From contig JAZQDM010000028.1 in assembly GCA_045546775.1 (NCBI GenBank), positions 91,191 to 155,190 of the forward strand: a stretch of DNA of 64,000 bases, read 5' to 3'. Both the position numbers and the translations under genes were made by a program. Of this stretch, positions 58,907-64,000 are shown one piece after another. This stretch comes from RGIG3002 sp045546775. Lineage in GTDB: Bacteria; Bacillota; Clostridia; Lachnospirales; Lachnospiraceae. Below the pieces are notes generated by a model. The model was not told the origin of the DNA. It saw only the letters and a list, made by a program, of their open reading frames with translations, and did not search any database. The first letter of the stretch is position 1; each line of letters begins with the position of its first letter.

Positions 58907-60108
58907 TGAAAGTATTGCAGATTACAGCTTTTAGCGGCTGGGGATGTACCGGGCGGATTGCGCAGGGAATCTGCGAGACGGTAATGGGAAACGGGCATGA
59001 TGCTGCAATTGCCTGGGGACGTACCAATACCGCGCCGGATACCATAAAAACAATACAAATCGGAAGCAGAGCGGATCAGCTTTTGCATGGGTTGTACACA
59101 AGAATTACAGACCGCTGTGCGTTTGGTTCGGTGAAGGTTACAAAGGATTTTTTAAAAGAGCTTGACGCGTATGCACCGGATATTGTGCATCTTCACATAT
59201 TGCACGGTTATTACATCAATGTAGAAGTTCTTTTTGCACATTTGAAAGAGCGAAATATACCGGTTGTGTGGACGTTTCATGATTGCTGGGCATTTACCGG
59301 ACATTGTCCGTATTTTGAATTGGCAGGATGTGAAAAATGGAAAACAGGATGTTTTGCCTGTGAGCAAAAAGCACATCATCCGAAAAGTGTTTTTTTGGAT
59401 AATTCCAAACAAAATTATATGCGTAAAAAGAATGCGTTTACCGGCGTGAAAAATATGGTTATTGTAACGCCTTCTGAGTGGTTAAAGGGACTTGTGGAAC
59501 AGTCTTTTTTGAAGGATTATCCGGTGAAAGTGATTCATAACGGAATTAATGTGAGTGATTTTTGCCCCACATCGGGGGATGTGATAAACAAGTTGGGACT
59601 TTCCGGTAAAAAGATTTTGCTGGGTGTTTCTTCTACTTGGGCAGAGGGAAAAGGGTTACAGGATTTTGTAAAATTATCGCAAGTGGTTTCGCCGGAGTAT
59701 CGGGTCGTTTTGGTCGGCTTAACGAAAAAGCAACTGACACGATTGCCGGATACAATTACCGGTATTGAGCGGACAGACAGTGTGAAAGAGCTTGCACAGC
59801 TTTATACCGCAGCAACAGCGTTTCTTAATCTGACTTATGAAGATAATTATCCGACGACGAATTTGGAGGCGATTGCCTGCGGGACGCCGGTGATTACTTA
59901 CCGATCCGGCGGAAGTCCGGAAATTGTAGAAAAGACCGGATTTGGATGTATTGTTCCGCAAGGTGATGTGCAGGCGGTTTTAGAAGCACTGCCGGAGACG
60001 GAAACACTGGAAAGACCGGAGGGAGTCCTCTCCTATCTGGAGCAGGGTGAGCGATTCAAAGAATACCAAGAATTATACGAAGAGATGCTTCGTGCAAAAG
60101 GAAATTAG
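58906..60108 (+). CDS. Glycosyltransferase family 4 with cysteine motif
   Basis: A GT4 enzyme of 400 residues: MKVLQITAFSGWGCTGRIAQ at the N-terminus, WTFHDCWAFTGHCPYFELAG followed by CEKWKTGCFACEQ, a cysteine cluster typical of one GT4 group in colanic acid-like clusters, and YEDNYPTTNLEAIACGTP with SGGSPEIV in the donor site. ATG 58906 shares a base with the previous stop and has AAGGAG 10 bases upstream; the longer frame from 58873 is rejected. Donor unknown. Confidence 0.87.
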   Translation: MKVLQITAFSGWGCTGRIAQGICETVMGNGHDAAIAWGRTNTAPDTIKTIQIGSRADQLLHGLYTRITDRCAFGSVKVTKDFLKELDAYAPDIVHLHILHGYYINVEVLFAHLKERNIPVVWTFHDCWAFTGHCPYFELAGCEKWKTGCFACEQKAHHPKSVFLDNSKQNYMRKKNAFTGVKNMVIVTPSEWLKGLVEQSFLKDYPVKVIHNGINVSDFCPTSGDVINKLGLSGKKILLGVSSTWAEGKGLQDFVKLSQVVSPEYRVVLVGLTKKQLTRLPDTITGIERTDSVKELAQLYTAATAFLNLTYEDNYPTTNLEAIACGTPVITYRSGGSPEIVEKTGFGCIVPQGDVQAVLEALPETETLERPEGVLSYLEQGERFKEYQELYEEMLRAKGN

Positions 60109-61266
60109 ATGAAAAAAATAGTACATTTGTGCATGTGTGGTCCGGTTACGGATGGTTTTAGTTATCAGGATAATTTGTTGGCAAAATATCATAAAAAAGC
60201 CGGCTATGAGGTATGTATCATCGCCTCGGACTGGATATGGGATAAAGATGGTAAACTGGTAAGAGACAGCCGTGGGACTTATTTGAATGAGCACGGTATT
60301 CGTGTTGTGCGTTTGCCGGTGAAGCACGGCAAGGGAATTGAATATAAGTTCAAAAAGTACAAAAACTTGTATGAGACTATCGAGAAGGAAAAACCGGATA
60401 TTCTTTTTATTCATGGTTGTCAGTTTCTTGACATTTGGAAGGTGAAAAAATATTTGCACTCACATCCTCAAGTAACGGCATATGTAGACAATCATGCAGA
60501 CTTTTCGAACAGTGGGACAAACTGGATTTCAAAACATATTTTGCATAAAATTTTGTGGAAAGCAGGTGCGAAAGCAATTGCTCCCTATGTGACAAAGTTT
60601 TATGGTGTGTTGCCTGCCAGAGTGGATTTTTTGTTGGATATGTATGCTCTTGCAAAGGAGAAAACCGAACTTCTTGTTATGGGTGCAGACGATGAACGTT
60701 TGCAGGAGGCCGGAAAGGCACAAGTACGTCAGGAAATTCGACGTAAGTATGGCTACAACGAAGATGATTTTGTTTTAATAACGGGCGGAAAAATTGATTA
60801 TGCAAAGCGTCAGACCCTGCTTTTGATGGAAGCAATTGCGCAAATCGACAATCCGCAACTAAAGCTTCTTATTTTTGGTTCTGTGGAAGAGGAAATCAAA
60901 GAACAGTTTGACGCACTTTGTAGTAAGGATGCCAGAATCCGTTATATCGGCTGGCTGAATGCAGACGATACGTACGATTATTTTGCCGCCGCAGAACTTG
61001 CAGTATTTCCGGGCAGACATTCCGTTATGTGGGAACAGGTCGCAGGACAGGGCATTCCTATGATTTGCAAATATTGGGAAGGCACAACTCATGTGGATGT
61101 GGGTGGAAATGTTAAATTTATTATGGAGGATACGGTGGAAGCCGTAAAGAAAGCCGTGTGTGATGCGGTTGTGCAATATGATGAAATGCGTGCCGCGGCA
61201 AAAGGCATCGGAACCAAGATGTTCCGATACAGCGAAATCGCGAAAAGAGCGATTGGTGAGGAGTAA
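60109..61266 (+). CDS. Glycosyltransferase family 4-like protein
   Basis: A GT-B protein of 385 residues that starts directly after the previous stop. KKIVHLCMCGPVTDGFSYQD is the N-terminal strand and loop, LITGGKIDYAKRQTLLLMEA begins the donor domain, and AVFPGRHSVMWEQVAGQGIP stands where GT4 enzymes have their EX7E motif, here with only the second Glu clear. It is a recognisable but diverged GT4 member. Donor unknown. Confidence 0.78.
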   Translation: MKKIVHLCMCGPVTDGFSYQDNLLAKYHKKAGYEVCIIASDWIWDKDGKLVRDSRGTYLNEHGIRVVRLPVKHGKGIEYKFKKYKNLYETIEKEKPDILFIHGCQFLDIWKVKKYLHSHPQVTAYVDNHADFSNSGTNWISKHILHKILWKAGAKAIAPYVTKFYGVLPARVDFLLDMYALAKEKTELLVMGADDERLQEAGKAQVRQEIRRKYGYNEDDFVLITGGKIDYAKRQTLLLMEAIAQIDNPQLKLLIFGSVEEEIKEQFDALCSKDARIRYIGWLNADDTYDYFAAAELAVFPGRHSVMWEQVAGQGIPMICKYWEGTTHVDVGGNVKFIMEDTVEAVKKAVCDAVVQYDEMRAAAKGIGTKMFRYSEIAKRAIGEE

Positions 61267-61272
61267 AATACG

Positions 61273-62196
61273 ATGATAAACAGGCTGTATTCTCTCCCGG
61301 TTTGGATGAAGTCAAAAAACATTCCGGGATGGAAGTTTGTATATAAAGTGAATAAGGTCATTTTGAACAAACTGTATCCGTTGTTGCACAAAAATGACGG
61401 ACATTGCGGCATCGATGAAAGTGGAAAAATGATTGTGTCACTGACCACGTTTCCTGCTCGTATAGAGACGGTTTGGATTACGATTTCTTCGCTTATGAAT
61501 CAGACGATGAAACCGAAAAAAATTATTTTATGGCTTGCAAAAGATCAGTTTCAAAAGGAAGAGATGTTGCCGGCTAAATTGTTGCAATTAAAAAAACGTG
61601 GTCTGGAAATTGCGTATTGTGAAGATTTAAAGCCTCATAAGAAATATTACTATACGATGCAGCAATATCCCACAGATGTTGTTGTGACGGCCGATGATGA
61701 TATTTTTTATCCGGAAAATCATTTGGAGATGCTTTGGAAAAAGCATGAAGAGTATCCTGAGGCGGTGTGTTGTTGGTATGCACATGAATTGAATTATACG
61801 CAGGAAGGTCACATTGCACTTTATCATACATGGCGCGGTGGTGTTTCCGGCTATACGAAACCATCTATGCAAATTATGGCAGTAGGCTGTGGCGGCGTTT
61901 TGTATCCGGCAGGAGAGTACCGCAATAAGCTGTTCAATTTGGAAGATATCCGGACATTATGCCCGGTGACGGATGATATTTGGCTCAAAGCGATAGAGGT
62001 AAAGTTTGGAATCCAAGTAGTCCGTGTCACGGAGGAAAGCCAGATTTTTTATGGACTTTTGGAAACGCGAAAGAGTGGCCTATTTACAGAAAATGCAAAC
62101 AAAAACGGAAATGATACAGCAATTCGAGCTGTGATGTTAAAGTATCCGGATATACAGGAAAAGCTTTTTGCAGATTGGCAAAAAGAGCCAAAATAG
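61273..62196 (+). CDS. GT-A glycosyltransferase, family uncertain
   Basis: A 307-residue protein with a GT-A-like core: KMIVSLTTFPARIETVWITI is the first strand and helix, QTMKPKKIILWLA the second, and VVVTADDDIFYPENHLEML near residue 140 holds an ADDD metal site. Proteins of this type occur in capsule clusters as unclassified glycosyltransferases. The N-terminal 40 residues are basic and may attach to the membrane. It lies between a GT4 and a GT2 gene. Confidence 0.72.
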   Translation: MINRLYSLPVWMKSKNIPGWKFVYKVNKVILNKLYPLLHKNDGHCGIDESGKMIVSLTTFPARIETVWITISSLMNQTMKPKKIILWLAKDQFQKEEMLPAKLLQLKKRGLEIAYCEDLKPHKKYYYTMQQYPTDVVVTADDDIFYPENHLEMLWKKHEEYPEAVCCWYAHELNYTQEGHIALYHTWRGGVSGYTKPSMQIMAVGCGGVLYPAGEYRNKLFNLEDIRTLCPVTDDIWLKAIEVKFGIQVVRVTEESQIFYGLLETRKSGLFTENANKNGNDTAIRAVMLKYPDIQEKLFADWQKEPK

Positions 62197-62233
62197 GATG
62201 TGGCATGGAAAGACAGCGTTTAGGAGAAAGTAT

Positions 62234-62971
62234 ATGAGTACAGGCAGTGAAATGTTAGTAACGGTAATTACACCTTGTTTTAATAGTGAAAAAACAATTG
62301 AAAAGACAATCCAAAGTGTCCTGACCCAAACATACAAAAATATTGAGTATATTATTGTGGACGGAAATTCTACAGATAAGACAATGGAAATTGTAAAGTC
62401 TTATGAAGCGCAGTTTCAGGGACGGATGCGTTATGTTTCCGAACCGGATGAAGGAATTTATTATGCTATGAATAAAGGCATCGGGATGGCGACCGGAGAG
62501 CTTATCGGAATTGTCAACAGTGATGATTATTATGAGAAAGATGCCATCGAAAAAATGGTAGCGGCAAGAACGAATGCAAAATACCAGATTTTGTATGGGT
62601 TTGAGCGCACTTTGTGGGAAGGGAAAGAAGCATCTATTGTGATTCATCATCATACGAATCTGGACAGGCAGATGATTACGCATCCAACCTGTTTTGTGAC
62701 AAAAAAATTGTACGAAGATTTAGGTACGTTTGATACATCTTACCGCTACTCTTCGGACTATGAATTTATGCTCCGTATGTTCCACAGCGGAAAAGTGGAG
62801 TTCACACCGGTGTATGCGCTTATTTCCAATTTCGCATTGGGCGGCGCATCAGGAACCGTACATGGGTATCGTGAGACAAATAAATTGAAATACCAATATC
62901 ATTTAATCAGCAAAACAAAATACCGTTTAACAGAGTTGAAATGTGCCATTAATGTGATGTTGGGGAGATAG
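62234..62971 (+). CDS. Glycosyltransferase family 2 (WcaA-like)
   Basis: A GT-A glycosyltransferase of 245 residues: LVTVITPCFNSEKTIEKTI, VDGNSTDKTMEIV, EPDEGIYYAMNKG and GIVNSDDYYE as the metal site near residue 100. ATG 62234 is set by AGGAGAAAG just upstream; the open frame reaches back to 62168 through the end of the previous gene. It is related to the GT2 genes at 39964 and 44169. Donor unknown. Confidence 0.87.
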   Translation: MSTGSEMLVTVITPCFNSEKTIEKTIQSVLTQTYKNIEYIIVDGNSTDKTMEIVKSYEAQFQGRMRYVSEPDEGIYYAMNKGIGMATGELIGIVNSDDYYEKDAIEKMVAARTNAKYQILYGFERTLWEGKEASIVIHHHTNLDRQMITHPTCFVTKKLYEDLGTFDTSYRYSSDYEFMLRMFHSGKVEFTPVYALISNFALGGASGTVHGYRETNKLKYQYHLISKTKYRLTELKCAINVMLGR

Positions 62972-62980
62972 GTGTAACAA

Positions 62981-64000
62981 ATGTCAAATAGTAAGATTGT
63001 AATGAAAAACAGCATAATTGCGACAATGGCACAGATTTGTTCCATGCTTATCGGGTTTTTTACGCAACGCCTGTTTCTGAAATATCTTGGTCTTGAAGTT
63101 ATCGGCATTAACAGTGTTATTACAGAGACACTTGGATTTTTGACATTTGCAGAGCTTGGTGTCGGTTCTGCCATTTCTTATCGGTTGTATAAGCCTCTTG
63201 TTGCAAAAGACAAAGAGGAGTTGGGGTCCCTCATGCAACTGTATAAGTTTTTGTATCAGATTATCGGTGGGATTGTGTTTGTAGTAGGCATTGTGTTGAT
63301 GCTGTTTTTGCCGGTTTTTATAAACGATGCATCGGCAGATATGACCTTTATATGCATGGCTTACGTAATACAATTGATTTCTACGGCATCGACGTACTTT
63401 TTTGCGTATAAAAGGACACTTATATTTGTGGATCAGAAGCAGTTTGTATGCAAAATTGTTGATATAGGATGTAACATCGCTTTCTCGGCATTGCGTATTG
63501 TAATTTTGTTTACGACGAAAAACTATCATCTTTATTTGATTTTGCAACTTTTGCAGACATTGACTTCGAATTTGATTTTGTCTTATTACTGCGACAAAAA
63601 TTTCCCTTTTTTGAAAGAAAAAAGCACAAAAAAATTCACGGATTTCAAGGGAATGTTTAAAGATACAAAGAATGTTATGATTGGAAAAATTGCAGGCTAT
63701 GTGTACAGTTCTACAGACAATCTTGTTATATCAACGTTTTCGGGAATTGTTGTAGCAGGTGGTTTCTCTAACTATCGATATGTGACGAATTCTGTTAAAA
63801 ATCTCGTGCACGGTATGACAGATTCTATTGCGGCGACAATCGGGAACACACTTCAAGTCAAAAACGAAGACGAGAGTTATGAAACGCTGACAAGATATTC
63901 TTTCATACGCTATATTGTTGCAAACATAGCAGCTACCGGTCTGTGTATTTGTACGGATTCTTTTGTCGGATTTGTGTTAGGAGAACAATATATTATAGAT
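62981..64000 (+). CDS. Wzx-type polysaccharide flippase (5' part, runs off the window)
   Basis: A polysaccharide transporter of the MOP superfamily (Wzx/RfbX type) that flips undecaprenyl-linked repeats outward. The first 340 residues are present with no stop before the window end. SNSKIVMKNSIIATMAQICS and GFFTQRLFLKYLGLEVIGIN are the usual opening; FLTFAELGVGSAISYRLYKP follows, then several pairs of helices and KIAGYVYSSTDNLVIS near residue 230, typical of the second half of the protein. GGAGATAGG lies upstream of ATG 62981. Unlike the two ABC flippases elsewhere in the window, this would serve a Wzx/Wzy route, in line with the two Wzy-like genes of the same operon. Confidence 0.88.
   Translation, partial: MSNSKIVMKNSIIATMAQICSMLIGFFTQRLFLKYLGLEVIGINSVITETLGFLTFAELGVGSAISYRLYKPLVAKDKEELGSLMQLYKFLYQIIGGIVFVVGIVLMLFLPVFINDASADMTFICMAYVIQLISTASTYFFAYKRTLIFVDQKQFVCKIVDIGCNIAFSALRIVILFTTKNYHLYLILQLLQTLTSNLILSYYCDKNFPFLKEKSTKKFTDFKGMFKDTKNVMIGKIAGYVYSSTDNLVISTFSGIVVAGGFSNYRYVTNSVKNLVHGMTDSIAATIGNTLQVKNEDESYETLTRYSFIRYIVANIAATGLCICTDSFVGFVLGEQYIID

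Noticed and set aside
1..64000. CRISPR arrays, tRNA or rRNA genes, insertion sequences and prophage genes.
   Set aside because: No spaced direct repeats, cloverleaf-like elements, transposase motifs (DDE, serine or tyrosine recombinase) or phage structural genes were recognised on either strand.

Overview
The window is one long glycan-biosynthesis region of a low-to-moderate GC Gram-positive bacterium, most likely a member of the Clostridia close to Lachnospiraceae. This placement is an inference. It rests on strong AGGAGG-type ribosome binding sites, sigma-A promoters with TG-extended -10 boxes, frequent TTG and GTG starts, and a gene set (DUF5672, GT17, MBOAT/SGNH pairs, PglK-like ABC exporters, AsnB paralogues) often seen together in that group. 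About 53 protein genes fill nearly all of the sequence. No tRNA, rRNA, transposase, integrase, CRISPR array or recognisable regulator was seen.

Region A (1-38510, all + strand) opens inside pseF and continues with acyltransferase, pseG and a second acyltransferase, so pseudaminic acid is made and probably acyl-modified here. Next come a GT-C-like membrane protein, a Wzy_C-domain ligase/polymerase, a long PglF/CapD-type 4,6-dehydratase, a PglC-like initiating phosphotransferase, a TviB-TviC/WbpP pair predicted to make UDP-GalNAcA, a DUF2334 deacetylase, five GT4 enzymes, a hexapeptide acetyltransferase, two AsnB-type amidotransferases, two GT11-type and other glycosyltransferases, a PglK-like ABC flippase, an MBOAT/SGNH O-acetylation pair, a DUF6056 protein, a Wzy-like polymerase, a second initiating transferase and a GT2-like enzyme. 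It ends at a strong bidirectional terminator.

Region B (38552-49908) has one minus-strand GT4 gene, a compact divergent promoter region with a structured leader, and a + strand unit. That unit holds a GT2, a second PglK-like ABC flippase, a KpsC/Capsule_synth-like GT-B protein, another GT2, a short NeuB-type synthase, a CMP-nonulosonate synthetase fused to a KdsC-type HAD phosphatase, and a second MBOAT with its SGNH/AlgX-like partner. The synthase plus fused phosphatase, with no UDP-GlcNAc 2-epimerase, suggests a deaminated (KDN-like) nonulosonic acid made through a 9-phosphate.

Region C (49909-64000) begins with a third MBOAT/SGNH pair on the minus strand under its own promoter. A divergent + strand unit follows: UDP-xylose synthase, two paralogous Wzy-like proteins flanking a GT26-GT4 fusion protein, five further glycosyltransferases, and a Wzx-type flippase cut by the window end.

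Together the genes describe at least two, probably three, adjacent lipid-linked glycan pathways. They share nucleotide-sugar supply (pseudaminic acid, a second nonulosonate, HexNAc uronate and its amide, xylose), each has its own polymerases and flippases, and O-acylation is heavy. Whether the products are capsule, cell-wall polysaccharide or protein-linked glycan cannot be decided from this window alone.
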